DNA of 42,517 nucleotides from a virus: the IMG/VR virus record IMGVR_UViG_3300042896_000278, positions 1 to 42,517 of that record; one strand, 5' to 3'. Each line of letters opens with the position of its first letter. The first letter of the stretch is position 1. A program made the position numbers and the translations under genes. The notes under the pieces are model-generated. The model saw only the letters and a program-made list of their open reading frames with translations. It searched no databases and was not told the origin of the DNA. This document shows, piece by piece, positions 1-8,628 of the stretch.

Positions 1-41
1 TCATCTAAAAACTACCTTAAACGGTACAAAGGACAAGGAAA

Positions 42-290
42 ATGAAAAAATCTCAATTAAGAAAATTAGTTCGTGAATGTGTTCTCGAAGTAATTAAAGA
101 AGAGGAAGCTGCAACTGATATTCCAAAGGCAGTATCCGATGCTGATTCAGAAATGACTAAATTAGCTAAATTGGTTAAGAAACTCCCGGACGACTTAAAA
201 GCTAAGTTAGCTAAAAAAGTTAAAAATGCTCAAGGAGATGTAAATTCTTATATTGATGATTTAAAATCTGAAAAAGAGGAGGAAAAATAA
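42..290 (+). CDS. Small charged protein with amphipathic N-terminal leader
   Basis: 82 aa, function not recognised. The N-terminus (MKKSQLRKLVRECVLEVIKE) is an amphipathic basic/hydrophobic helix. It is closely similar to the starts of the genes at 539, 7059 and 39805. An (I/L)xE site (VIKE|E) follows, as in T4 capsid-targeting leaders processed by prohead protease. The remainder is Lys/Asp/Glu-rich and probably helical, with two similar LAKLVKKL / LKAKLAKKVK stretches around residues 41-61. The start is supported by an AAGGACAAGGAAA purine stretch just upstream. It is tandem with the gene at 292, one base after its stop. A role as a small head or internal protein is inference from the leader and location. 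Confidence 0.75.
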   Translation: MKKSQLRKLVRECVLEVIKEEEAATDIPKAVSDADSEMTKLAKLVKKLPDDLKAKLAKKVKNAQGDVNSYIDDLKSEKEEEK

Positions 291-291
291 T

Positions 292-522
292 ATGTTTAAA
301 AACTTCATTTCAACTATTAAAAAAGCGTTTTCATTTTTTGATACTCCTAAAATAGAAGAATATCAAGTAGAACATACTTTAGATGCTTTACACGGTATTA
401 AAAAAGAAGAGCCGGTACAAGAAAATTTGGAAGCTGAAAAAACTTTAATTGAAGCTAAATCTAAGCTTAGAGAAAGAAGAAAAGCTCCTAAAAAGATTAA
501 AACTCCTAAAGACGTAGAATAA
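292..522 (+). CDS. Small basic hypothetical protein
   Basis: 76 aa, not recognised. It starts one base after the preceding stop. The GAGGAGG just upstream is one of the few clear Shine-Dalgarno-like sequences in the window. The N-terminus (MFKNFISTIKKAFSFF) is an amphipathic helix with aromatic residues. The C-terminal third is very basic (RERRKAPKKIKTPK), suggesting nucleic-acid or acidic-protein contact. No signal peptide, cysteine motif or catalytic motif is visible. It is probably cotranscribed with the genes at 42 and 539. Confidence 0.6.
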   Translation: MFKNFISTIKKAFSFFDTPKIEEYQVEHTLDALHGIKKEEPVQENLEAEKTLIEAKSKLRERRKAPKKIKTPKDVE

Positions 523-538
523 CCTTTTAATAAAAAAA

Positions 539-832
539 ATGAAAAAATCAGAATTAAAAAAACTTCTAAGAGAAGAAATACGTAAAGTATTAAAAGAAAT
601 GAAAATGCCTAAATCAGGGCAAAAATTAGATGATTATGATTTAACGGATAATGGTTATATCAAAGAAGATGACATGGATAGTTGGTTAGAGTTATTTACC
701 GATGAGACGTGGAATGTATCTAAATATGTGAAATTAGCTAATAATTGGTTAAAATCAAACGGATATAAATGGCAAGTTAAAAGTTGCTCATCTACCGATG
801 ACGGCGAAACCATTACTTGGACAATCGCGTAA
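539..832 (+). CDS. Small protein with capsid-targeting-like leader
   Basis: 97 aa. The leader MKKSELKKLLREEIRKVLKE matches the leader of the gene at 42, and a possible (I/L)xE cut (VLKE|M) follows. The remainder (about residues 25-97) is acidic and aromatic, with three Trp in short motifs (DSWLELF, ETWNV, NNWLKSNGYKW) and a compact beta-like end (VKSCSSTDDGETITWTIA), so it looks like a small folded domain. The function is unknown. It is the last gene of the first unit and is followed by a strong hairpin terminator at 852. The leader sharing suggests a common fate such as packaging into the prohead; that is inference. Confidence 0.7.
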   Translation: MKKSELKKLLREEIRKVLKEMKMPKSGQKLDDYDLTDNGYIKEDDMDSWLELFTDETWNVSKYVKLANNWLKSNGYKWQVKSCSSTDDGETITWTIA

Positions 833-851
833 AATAAACCACTTAAAAACT

Positions 852-884
852 AAATAGGCACCCTAAAAAGTGCCTATTTTTATA
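852..884 (+). terminator. Rho-independent terminator
   Basis: A 10-bp perfect stem (852-861 with 870-879, core AATAGGCAC/GTGCCTATT) has an 8-nt loop and a T-rich tail. It closes the unit of three small genes. Confidence 0.85.
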
Positions 885-890
885 TCAATA

Positions 891-906
891 TATTTATAAA
901 TATAAA
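891..906 (+). promoter_or_regulatory. Candidate late promoter (TATTTAT box)
   Basis: TATTTATAAATATAAA lies directly after the terminator at 852 and 20 nt before the ATG at 918. This copy also contains an exact T4 late-promoter octamer, TATAAATA (895-902). Confidence 0.6.
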
Positions 907-917
907 CTTTTAAAAAG

Positions 918-2633
918 ATGATTAATTCAGAATTACTAGATACTATATTATTAGAATGGTCTTACCGATTAAAAGATGGTATTCCAGATGTTAATGATGC
1001 ATCAAAGGTTAAGATATTGAATGAAGTATTAATCGAATTTAACTTACCTACTTTAGAGTCTTTATTGTTGGAAGATAAAACGGCTGAAGAATCGGAAGGT
1101 ATGACAATTTATTTTAGTGGATTGACAGCTGATCAATTGAAATTGGTAGATGAGTCATTGATATCTAAAAAACCTAAAATAAAACTTCCTACTACAGGAT
1201 TATTAGTTCCAATTGATATTACTTATTATGGTAACGCAGCAACTCCGGTTAAAGATTTAATCAAAAAATTTAATACTAGCAAACAATTAGATGAAAAAAT
1301 AATATCTAGATTTGCTAATTCAGTATCAATGGCTAAATATATACATTCTACTATTAATACTTCCGGAAATGTAATTTGCGATCGAGGGACCTTTTTCAAA
1401 ACTGTAAAAGATCGAGCACATGATATAGGAAAAACAGCTGATATTGGAGATTTGAGATCCGATAAATGGTGCCCAGCAGATATTTTTATTTACGCTGGAG
1501 GAGGGCCACCGGATTTATCTGAGAGTGATATCAATGAAATAACATTTATTAACGTTAACGTAGAAGATTCTACTTGCTTGAATGAATTGTTTGTAGAATC
1601 GTTTACGCCACCACCTTCAAAGAAAATATTAGGCATATCACTGAAAGAAGCATTAGCTCAAGGAGGAAAAGCTAAATCATTTACGTCTACATTGGAACGG
1701 AAAGATTTCCCACCTGACGTAGCTAAACTCACTGATGAACAAAATTTTGCAAAAAATATATCTTTTTATTTAGATTTTGTACTAAATAAATTCGATTCAA
1801 ATAATGATTCCGATAGAGCTAGTACATTTTTATATGCGGCCGCTGCTCGAGATGAGATAAATAAATCAAAAAAAGCATCCGCGGCTTTAAACAAAATAGC
1901 TATTGATTTAGAATCTTATATAAATACTAACTTAGGAAAATCAAATATATCGGGTAAGCAGGCCAAAGATTTATATAAACAAAATCCTAAAAAAATAAAA
2001 GTTCCTAATACATTAGCATCTAACGTTCAAACGTATTATGAATCTGCACTAGACGATGCATACGACTTTTATATTAGTGCTAGAGAAAATTTATTTGCTG
2101 AATTAGAAAGCACGGGTAATTATGATTTAGATTCACGCACAACACCTATTGCTAAATCAGATGTACAAGTACCGCCTTTAGAAAAAGACGACGCCCCGAC
2201 TATACAATCACTACTAAAAAAAGGCGGATGTTATCAAGTAGCACAGGAATTAATTTTAGGACTGAGCTTAGAAGAATTCGGAATACCTGAACTATACAGT
2301 AACATATCTAAAGATACTAATGCGTTTGTTGCATTAACTGCTTTTGCTATTGGATATGCAGGTATTTCTCCTACATTTTTTAAATTGAACGGTACGAGCT
2401 CTGTACCAGGCATAGGTAAAAAAGAAAAGTTCGAAGGATCCGGGATTCTAACTCTGCCTGAAGATTCCGTGATTAAAATAATAGATACTCCTACATATAA
2501 AGGGTTCCGAGCTGTATTTACTGTAGACGTTAATGTCGACGGTAAAACTGAAAAAACGTATGAAATATCTTTAACTTTTAGATATTCTGAAATAACAATT
2601 AGCATTGAGAGCGCTGCTCCTAAAGAAAAATAA
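918..2633 (+). CDS. 571-aa protein of unknown function, possible nuclease-like core
   Basis: The function is unknown. The N-terminus (about residues 1-52, with LLLEWSYRLKDGIPD at 10-24) is a leader-like module I recall from other uncultured aquatic T4-like phage proteins, ending LLLE|D. Residues about 182-255 contain DKWCPADIFIY, LNELF and ILGISLKEALAQGGKAKSF. The PAD...SLK spacing is reminiscent of PD-(D/E)xK nuclease-fold proteins, but the usual acidic residue before x-K is Ser, so activity is doubtful. Residues 260-400 are helical. The C-terminal part is beta-rich from about residue 490 (SGILTLPEDSVIKII). It lies between a terminator/promoter pair and the terminase gene, so a DNA-packaging or head-linked job is possible. 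Confidence 0.75.
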   Translation: MINSELLDTILLEWSYRLKDGIPDVNDASKVKILNEVLIEFNLPTLESLLLEDKTAEESEGMTIYFSGLTADQLKLVDESLISKKPKIKLPTTGLLVPIDITYYGNAATPVKDLIKKFNTSKQLDEKIISRFANSVSMAKYIHSTINTSGNVICDRGTFFKTVKDRAHDIGKTADIGDLRSDKWCPADIFIYAGGGPPDLSESDINEITFINVNVEDSTCLNELFVESFTPPPSKKILGISLKEALAQGGKAKSFTSTLERKDFPPDVAKLTDEQNFAKNISFYLDFVLNKFDSNNDSDRASTFLYAAAARDEINKSKKASAALNKIAIDLESYINTNLGKSNISGKQAKDLYKQNPKKIKVPNTLASNVQTYYESALDDAYDFYISARENLFAELESTGNYDLDSRTTPIAKSDVQVPPLEKDDAPTIQSLLKKGGCYQVAQELILGLSLEEFGIPELYSNISKDTNAFVALTAFAIGYAGISPTFFKLNGTSSVPGIGKKEKFEGSGILTLPEDSVIKIIDTPTYKGFRAVFTVDVNVDGKTEKTYEISLTFRYSEITISIESAAPKEK

Positions 2634-2636
2634 AAT

Positions 2637-4229
2637 ATGTCAACTCAGTTACGTGAAATAATCAAAGAAGAATACAAAAAGTGTGCCGCATCTCCGGTAT
2701 ACTTTATGAAAAAGTATTGTTACATTCAACACCCAACACGTGGTAAACTACTTTTTAATCTATATCCATTCCAAGAAAAAACATTAGAGCAATTTGATTT
2801 ACATGATTATAATATCATTCTTAAATCGAGACAATTAGGTATATCTACATTGACTGCTGGATATGCGTTATGGCTAATGTTATTTAAGGCCGATACAAAC
2901 GTATTGGTAATTGCTACTAAACAAGATGTAGCTAAAAACTTGGTAACCAAAGTTAGGGTAATGTATGATAACTTACCTTCTTGGTTACGAGGTAATGAAA
3001 GACCGACAGCAAATAATAAATTAAGTCTTGAATTAGAAAACGGTTCTAAGATTAAAGCAGTATCCTCAGCAGCTGACTCCGGTCGTTCCGAGGCATTGTC
3101 TCTTTTGATTATTGATGAGGTTGCGTTTATTGATGATAATAAAGTAGTTCCAATTTGGGCATCATCTCAACAGACGTTAGCAACTGGAGGTAAAGCAATC
3201 CTCCTTTCTACTCCTAATGGCACTGGTAACTTTTTCCATAAGACGTGGATAGACTCAGAAGCAGGTACTAACAAATTTAATACTATTAGATTGCCGTGGA
3301 CAGTACATCCGGATAGAGATTTAAATTGGAGAAAGGAACAAGATGAACTATTGGGACCTAGACTTGCAGCACAAGAATGTGATTGTGATTTTTCAACATC
3401 AGGAAACACTGTTATTCCTATTGATGCTATCGATTGGTATGAACAAACCTACGGTAGAGATCCTATAGAAAAAAGAGGTATAGACGGAAATTTCTGGGTT
3501 TGGGAATCTGCAGATTACTCTAAAAACTATATAGTATCTTGCGACGTTGCACGTGGCGACAGTACTGACAATTCCACTATTCAAGTATTTGAAACCACTA
3601 CTTTAGGACAGGTTGCCGAATATAAAGGACAATTAGGTACTAAAGATTTCGGTAATATGGCAGTAGCCATTGCCACCGAATACAATGATGCATTATTAGT
3701 AATTGAAAATGCTAATATTGGATGGGCAGCAATTCAACCTGCTATTGATAGAGGATATAAAAATCTTTATTATTCACATAAATCAGAAGATGTATTAAAT
3801 GATCCTTTAAAACATTTGAAACGTGGATTTGATTTACGCGATACTGCTGATATGGTTGCCGGATTTACCACTTCTACTAAAATACGTCCTATGATGATTA
3901 GTAAAGTAGAATTGTATATCCGAGAAAAAGGATTGATAATTAGAAGTAGGCGCACGTTAGATGAGTTACGCGTTTTTATTTGGAAAAACGGTAAACCTCA
4001 AGCACAATCCGGATATAATGATGACTTGGTAATGTCATTGTGTATTGGAGTGTGGGTACGTGATACTGCTTTACAATTGAGACAAATGGGATTGGAATTA
4101 AATAAGTCAATGTTAAATTCATTCACCAGAGTTGGAGGAGTATATAGTCATCAAAACGGTACTCAATCAGATCCATGGAAATGGAAAGTGGACGGTAAAG
4201 ATGAAAGTCTTGATTGGTTAATCCGATAA
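2637..4229 (+). CDS. gp17: Terminase large subunit (gp17-like)
   Basis: 530 aa. This is the DNA-packaging motor ATPase plus headful nuclease that docks on the portal. Residues 63-71 are the Walker A (KSRQLGIST, the variant usual in this family). LLIIDE at 156-161 is Walker B with catalytic Glu161, and STPNGTG at 191-197 is the coupling motif III. The RNase H-like nuclease acidic residues are visible as SCDVARGDS (Asp303), VIENAN (Glu357) and YNDD (Asp462/463). T4 gp17 is 610 aa, so this is somewhat short but has both domains. It begins 3 nt after the preceding stop. The portal gene follows after a candidate promoter. No small terminase is recognisable in the window. Confidence 0.96.
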   Translation: MSTQLREIIKEEYKKCAASPVYFMKKYCYIQHPTRGKLLFNLYPFQEKTLEQFDLHDYNIILKSRQLGISTLTAGYALWLMLFKADTNVLVIATKQDVAKNLVTKVRVMYDNLPSWLRGNERPTANNKLSLELENGSKIKAVSSAADSGRSEALSLLIIDEVAFIDDNKVVPIWASSQQTLATGGKAILLSTPNGTGNFFHKTWIDSEAGTNKFNTIRLPWTVHPDRDLNWRKEQDELLGPRLAAQECDCDFSTSGNTVIPIDAIDWYEQTYGRDPIEKRGIDGNFWVWESADYSKNYIVSCDVARGDSTDNSTIQVFETTTLGQVAEYKGQLGTKDFGNMAVAIATEYNDALLVIENANIGWAAIQPAIDRGYKNLYYSHKSEDVLNDPLKHLKRGFDLRDTADMVAGFTTSTKIRPMMISKVELYIREKGLIIRSRRTLDELRVFIWKNGKPQAQSGYNDDLVMSLCIGVWVRDTALQLRQMGLELNKSMLNSFTRVGGVYSHQNGTQSDPWKWKVDGKDESLDWLIR

Positions 4230-4233
4230 TCTA

Positions 4234-4249
4234 TATTTATAATAAAATA
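4234..4249 (+). promoter_or_regulatory. Candidate late promoter (TATTTAT box)
   Basis: TATTTATAATAAAATA lies in the 27-nt gap between terminase and portal, 16 nt before the portal ATG. Confidence 0.55.
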
Positions 4250-4256
4250 ACATATA

Positions 4257-6146
4257 ATGGCTGATCAAACTTTATTTAAAAGGTTAAAACGATTATTTTC
4301 TACTGATGTCATCATACGAAATGTAGGCGGTAACCAGATAAAAGTAGCTGATACCAATAGAATACAATCTATGGGTAATTTAGCTACCAATAATTTAATA
4401 GACAGATATACAAAACTATATAATACTAGAGTTCCAGTTTCCGGGTTTGCACCCGGAGAAGCTACTATGATTTACCGTAAAGAATTATTTACGGATTATG
4501 AAGCAATGGAAACTGATAGTATTATTGCTTCATATTTAGATATAGTAGCAGATGAATCAACGGTCCGTGATGAGTTTGGTGATACGTTGACTATTAGAAG
4601 TGATAATCCTAAAATAGCAAAAATATTACATAACCTATTTTATGATATATTAAATATTGAATTTAATATGTGGCCATGGGTTAGAAATTTAGCTAAATAT
4701 GGCGATTTCTTTTTACGTTTAAAATTAGTTGAAAAATTCGGTGTAATAGGAGTGGATCCGATTACAGCATTTCAAATGATTCGAGAAGAAGGTATCGATC
4801 CTAATAATGGCGATTATGTTAGATTTAAATGGGATCCTTCTGCAATGGGTAGTAGGCAATTTGTAAGTCATACTAGTCAGCAAGAAATTTATGAAAATTA
4901 CGAGATAGCACATTTTAGATTGTTATCCGATACTAACTTTTTACCGTACGGTAAATCGATGTTAGAACCGGCTCGTAAAGTGTGGAAACAATTAACATTG
5001 ATGGAAGACGCAATGTTAATTCATCGAGTAATGCGGTCACCTGAAAAACGAGTTTTTAAGATTGATGTTGGAAATATACCTCCGCACGAAGTGGATGCGT
5101 ATATGCAAAAAATAATTAACAATACTAAAAAAATTCCATATGTAGACCCGGTTACTGGAGATTATAATCTTAAGTTTAATATGATGAATATGACTGAAGA
5201 TTTTTATGTGCCGGTAAGAGGTGGTGAAAGTGGTACTTCTATTGATACTACAAAAGGATTAGATTATGATGGTATTACCGATGTAGAATATCTTAAGAAT
5301 AGAATGTTAGCCGCTTTACGTGTACCTAAAGCATTTTTAAATTATGAAGAAGGGGTATCCGGTAAAGCTACATTAGCAGCAGAAGACATTAGATTTTCAA
5401 GAACCATTGAAAGATTACAACGTATCGTAATATCAGAATTATATAAAATTGCTATTGTGCATTTATATGTACAAGGATTCGAAGATGCAGAATTATTAGA
5501 TTTTGAAATTTCAATGACAGCTCCTTCTACTATATATGAAAGAGAAAAAATTGAATTGTGGCAATCAAAAGTCAATCTAGCTAAAGATATGATAGAAAAC
5601 GGATTAGCTTCTAAAGAATGGCTCTATAAAAATATCTTTAATATGTCAGAAGATGCTTTAGCAGAACAAAACGAGAAAATACTTGATGATGCTAGATACA
5701 TTTATAGACGTGAACAGATTAAATCCGAAGGTAATGATCCTATAAAAACGGGTAAGTCATTCGGCACTGCTCATGATATCGCATCTATGTATAAAGGAGA
5801 TGGTGGCATACCCGATGAATACAATGAAAAAATTCCTAAAAAGGGAGAAAATGATGTTAAATCCTCTGTTACTTCAGGACCAAAATTAGGTAGACCTGAA
5901 AAACATAGTACTTATGGCACACATTCGCACCCTTTGGGATATGATCCTATAGGTGCTAAAGAAGTTAATAAAGTAACAAAAAGAATATCAGATGGGGTAG
6001 TAAAAAAGATGGTTAAAAACATTAATAGAAACATTAAAACTAAAAGCGTTTTAACTGAATCTATACAAACTCTTCCATCAAGTTCTAATGATTCTAAGCA
6101 AGAAAGTAACTTATTAAACGAAAATAATATTATTGATTTAGATTAA
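4257..6146 (+). CDS. gp20: Portal protein (gp20-like)
   Basis: 629 aa. It forms the dodecameric portal vertex that nucleates the prohead and docks terminase and neck. It is recognised by family-like segments: YRKELFTDYEAMETDSIIAS (about residues 78-97), the WPWVRNLAKYGDFFL block, the DAMLIHRVMRSPEKRVFKID block (about 259-278), and MLAALRVPKAFLNYEEGVSG before a helical C-terminal half. T4 gp20 is 524 aa. The extra length is a polar C-terminal tail (about residues 500-629) containing GRPEKHSTYGTHSHPLGYD and a Ser/Asn-rich end. It directly follows terminase and precedes prohead genes, as usual for T4-like head modules. Confidence 0.95.
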   Translation: MADQTLFKRLKRLFSTDVIIRNVGGNQIKVADTNRIQSMGNLATNNLIDRYTKLYNTRVPVSGFAPGEATMIYRKELFTDYEAMETDSIIASYLDIVADESTVRDEFGDTLTIRSDNPKIAKILHNLFYDILNIEFNMWPWVRNLAKYGDFFLRLKLVEKFGVIGVDPITAFQMIREEGIDPNNGDYVRFKWDPSAMGSRQFVSHTSQQEIYENYEIAHFRLLSDTNFLPYGKSMLEPARKVWKQLTLMEDAMLIHRVMRSPEKRVFKIDVGNIPPHEVDAYMQKIINNTKKIPYVDPVTGDYNLKFNMMNMTEDFYVPVRGGESGTSIDTTKGLDYDGITDVEYLKNRMLAALRVPKAFLNYEEGVSGKATLAAEDIRFSRTIERLQRIVISELYKIAIVHLYVQGFEDAELLDFEISMTAPSTIYEREKIELWQSKVNLAKDMIENGLASKEWLYKNIFNMSEDALAEQNEKILDDARYIYRREQIKSEGNDPIKTGKSFGTAHDIASMYKGDGGIPDEYNEKIPKKGENDVKSSVTSGPKLGRPEKHSTYGTHSHPLGYDPIGAKEVNKVTKRISDGVVKKMVKNINRNIKTKSVLTESIQTLPSSSNDSKQESNLLNENNIIDLD

Positions 6147-6170
6147 GTATATATAATTAAAAATTTGGTA

Positions 6171-6186
6171 TATTTATTATAGATTA
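6171..6186 (+). promoter_or_regulatory. Candidate late promoter (TATTTAT box)
   Basis: GGTATATTTATTATAGATTA lies in the gap after the portal gene, 28 nt before the ATG at 6206. Confidence 0.5.
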
Positions 6187-6205
6187 GATATGTTTGTATC
6201 TTTAT

Positions 6206-7057
6206 ATGAAAAAAATTAAGCACAGTAAAATAAAAAATACAGGAATCCTGTTTGAGTTATTGTCTACGCAGATAACCTCGGACATGATTAACAATAAAAA
6301 ATCACCTGCTATCGATATTCTTAAGGAATATTTTAAGAAAGGTACAAACTTAAATAAAGAATTATCGTTATATCAAACTTTACTTAAAGAAAAGTTTTCT
6401 AATGAAGACAGGGCTAACCGCTTAATAGACGAAGTACTTAAACTTAATAGAGAAATCAATAAAAGCTTACTAAAAAAAGAAAAATATAATTTAATACGGG
6501 AAATTAAAGCGCATTATGCGTTAGAAGATTTTGTTAAAAATAAAATCAATAACTACAAAGTATATGCGTCGGTATATAAATTGTTAGAAAATAAAGATTT
6601 TACTTTTAGTCCTTCCGAAATAGTCACTTCCAGATTTACTTTAGTAGAGTTTATTACTTCTAAACCATCCGACGGTAAAACAGTAAGATCACATATTGTA
6701 GAAGAATTTTCTAAACATGATACTGAAGTTAGAAAACTAGCATATAAAATTATTATTGATAAGTTTAATCAAAAATACCAAAAGTTAGGTATACGTGAAA
6801 AAACTTTATTGCGTGAATATATTAATACTATTTCGGATTCACCTAAAATGAAGGAATATATTAATACTGAATTGTTGAATTCAAAAAAAGCAATAATTAA
6901 ATTAAACAAATCGGTTTCAGATTCAGCAGTCAAAATTAAATTAAACGAAGTTTCTAATATTATTGATTCTATAGTTTCTAAAAAGAAATTCGATGAATCT
7001 ACTTTATTAACTGTACTTCATATCTATAAATTAGAAAACGAGTTAAAAACTTTATAA
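6206..7057 (+). CDS. Conserved head-region protein, unknown function
   Basis: 283 aa from the ATG at 6206. An upstream in-frame TTG at 6194 would add only YLY-like residues and is less likely. The N-terminus (KIKHSKIKNTGILFELLSTQ) is a pattern I recall in proteins lying between portal and prohead protease in aquatic T4-like phages. The protein is almost entirely helical and Lys/Glu-rich, with long amphipathic segments throughout (for example EYINTISDSPKMKEYINTEL). No enzyme motif is visible. The gene ends one base before the gene at 7059. The location suggests a prohead core or portal-associated structural role, which I cannot show from sequence. Confidence 0.8.
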   Translation: MKKIKHSKIKNTGILFELLSTQITSDMINNKKSPAIDILKEYFKKGTNLNKELSLYQTLLKEKFSNEDRANRLIDEVLKLNREINKSLLKKEKYNLIREIKAHYALEDFVKNKINNYKVYASVYKLLENKDFTFSPSEIVTSRFTLVEFITSKPSDGKTVRSHIVEEFSKHDTEVRKLAYKIIIDKFNQKYQKLGIREKTLLREYINTISDSPKMKEYINTELLNSKKAIIKLNKSVSDSAVKIKLNEVSNIIDSIVSKKKFDESTLLTVLHIYKLENELKTL

Positions 7058-7058
7058 A

Positions 7059-7667
7059 ATGAAAACTTCCGAATTAAGAGAAATAATTAGAAACTTTATT
7101 CATACGGAAATTAAACGGATGAAAGAAGCATCAACAACTGCTGGAGTACCTGGATACCTAACTCCTAAAGCATTTTCAAAAGATCCGGATGATAAATCGA
7201 ATAGAGGTACTGAAATCGCAAAAAAGTTTGGATATAGCAACGCAAAAGAAACTCATAAAAACTTTAAAGAGATTTGGGAAGCCAATCCTTTAAATGAAAT
7301 TACTTATAAGGAGTATAAGAAAGCTCCTGGTATGAGTTCTAAGCATAAATTAAACAATGCTATTAAAGAGTGTAACCGTGCTTTATTTGAAATTGAAAGA
7401 TATCTTAAACAAAATAAAAAATTAAGAGAAGAAGAGGGCCTTGGATTAAATGAATATTGGAAATCGACTGCTGTTAAACTAGTTAAAATGAATGAAAGAT
7501 TAAAGAGTTTGCAGAAAGAAATTAAAAAGTTCGGATTAAAGGAGATTTTAAATCAAATTCAAGAAGATGAAAAGGCTAAAAAGGATTTTGATGGTGACGG
7601 CAAAGTAGAATCGCCTGAACAAGAGTATAAAGGATCAAAGGATAAAGCCATTAAAAAAAATAAATAA
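7059..7667 (+). CDS. Prohead-module protein with targeting-like leader and EF-hand-like loop
   Basis: 202 aa. The leader MKTSELREIIRNFIHTEIKR is related to those at 42, 539 and 39805, and is followed by MKE|AS. The segment STTAGVPGYLTPKAFS (about residues 25-40) is a motif I recall from small T4-like head proteins. The middle is helical (residues 95-170). Near the C-terminus, DFDGDGKVESPEQE is a canonical DxDxDG...E calcium-loop pattern as in EF-hand and dockerin families; whether it binds calcium here is untested. The tail is Lys-rich. The stop overlaps the ATG of the prohead protease (TAATG), implying translational coupling. Confidence 0.75.
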   Translation: MKTSELREIIRNFIHTEIKRMKEASTTAGVPGYLTPKAFSKDPDDKSNRGTEIAKKFGYSNAKETHKNFKEIWEANPLNEITYKEYKKAPGMSSKHKLNNAIKECNRALFEIERYLKQNKKLREEEGLGLNEYWKSTAVKLVKMNERLKSLQKEIKKFGLKEILNQIQEDEKAKKDFDGDGKVESPEQEYKGSKDKAIKKNK

Positions 7668-8281
7668 TGAAACAAATAATTGTAGATTATATCCCATTTA
7701 AGGTTACTCCGCAACAAATTAATGAGTCTTTAAAAGAAAACAACGGAAGAGTCATTGTAAAAGGAGTATTACAAAGAGCGGAATCTAAAAACCAAAATGG
7801 AAGGGTTTACCCCAAGCCTATCTTGGAAAGGGAAATTAAAAAATATTCTTCTACTAATATAGCACAGCGTAGAGCCTTAGGAGAATTAGACCATCCGGAT
7901 AGTTCGGTAGTTAACTTAAATAATGTATCTCACAATATATTAGAAGTTCATTGGTCCGGTGATGATGTAATCGGCACTGTAGAAGTATTAAATACTCCTG
8001 CAGGCAAAATATTAAAAGAATTATTTGAGGCTGGTATTACTTTAGGAATCTCTTCTAGGGGTATGGGTAGTGTTAAAAACCTAGGTGAGAACACCGTAGA
8101 AGTCCAAGATGATTTCGAATTAATTGCATGGGACTTTGTATCTAATCCAAGTACACAAGGTGCTTTCATGAATCCTGTGAATGAATCATTATCCCTAATG
8201 GATATGATGTACACCAATAAATATGATAAAGTAAATAAGATTATAACCGATATTATCATATCACAGAATACTAAATTTTAA
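7667..8281 (+). CDS. gp21: Prohead core serine protease (gp21-like)
   Basis: 204 aa. This is the maturation protease that cleaves scaffold, capsid protein and internal proteins inside the prohead. Family features: RVIVKGVLQRAESKNQNGRVYP near residues 28-49, GELDHPD with the catalytic His76, and GISSRGMGSV with the catalytic Ser at 129/130, in the order expected for the herpesvirus-like protease fold of T4 gp21. The length is close to T4 gp21 (212 aa). Its own INESLKE|N segment near residues 18-24 could be a self-processing site. The start overlaps the preceding stop by one base. Substrate sites of (I/L)xE type are visible in several neighbours. Confidence 0.94.
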   Translation: MKQIIVDYIPFKVTPQQINESLKENNGRVIVKGVLQRAESKNQNGRVYPKPILEREIKKYSSTNIAQRRALGELDHPDSSVVNLNNVSHNILEVHWSGDDVIGTVEVLNTPAGKILKELFEAGITLGISSRGMGSVKNLGENTVEVQDDFELIAWDFVSNPSTQGAFMNPVNESLSLMDMMYTNKYDKVNKIITDIIISQNTKF

Positions 8282-8282
8282 T

Positions 8283-8627
8283 ATGAAACTCATTAATTTA
8301 TTAAAAGAAGCTAAAGCTGTAAAGGAAGGAGCTAGTAAAAATCCTAGAGTAAATAAATTTTTGGAAACTCTTAGAAATGCTCCCGGAACATTTGTTATGA
8401 ATGAGTTATCGAAATTTGTAGACGATGGTATGCTATCTAAAGAAATAGAAAAAATTTATTCTAAGGCTGATAAGAGCGCAGCTAAATTAATCGAGGATCA
8501 TATTACGGATATGGAACAAGCTCAAGTAGAAGAAAAACTTACTAAATTAGAGACCATTAAAAAGAAAGCATCGGATATTCAGGATTCATTGACTTTAGAA
8601 ACCAAAAAAAGCAAAAAGAAAAAATAA
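8283..8627 (+). CDS. Small charged prohead-module protein
   Basis: 114 aa, function not recognised. The first residues (MKLINLLKE|A) are remarkably like a T4 capsid-targeting sequence (short leader ending in (I/L)xE before Ala). The rest is helical and rich in Lys/Glu, ending in a poly-basic tail (ETKKSKKKK). Gene position between protease and scaffold and the leader suggest an internal or prohead-core protein; this is inference. It starts one base after the protease stop and ends one base before the next ATG, so it belongs to the same polycistronic unit. Confidence 0.7.
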   Translation: MKLINLLKEAKAVKEGASKNPRVNKFLETLRNAPGTFVMNELSKFVDDGMLSKEIEKIYSKADKSAAKLIEDHITDMEQAQVEEKLTKLETIKKKASDIQDSLTLETKKSKKKK

Positions 8628-8628
8628 T

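Noticed and set aside
1-41. Possible 3' end of a preceding gene
   Set aside because: Too short to assign a frame or product; nothing recognisable.
891-906. TATTTAT boxes as archaeal TATA elements with leaderless genes
   Set aside because: An archaeal TATA box would sit about 25 nt before the transcript start, placing starts inside the genes; the T4-like gene content argues for a bacterial host.
2234-2605. Minus-strand open frames, for example here and at 7948, 9680, 27743, 31944, 39030 and 40479
   Set aside because: They are shadows of strongly supported + strand genes, with no motif, no promoter and no coherent composition.
6194-6205. TTG start adding MYLY to the 283-aa head-region protein
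   Set aside because: The ATG at 6206 directly precedes KKIKHSKIKNTG, where related proteins begin as I recall; the added residues look non-coding.
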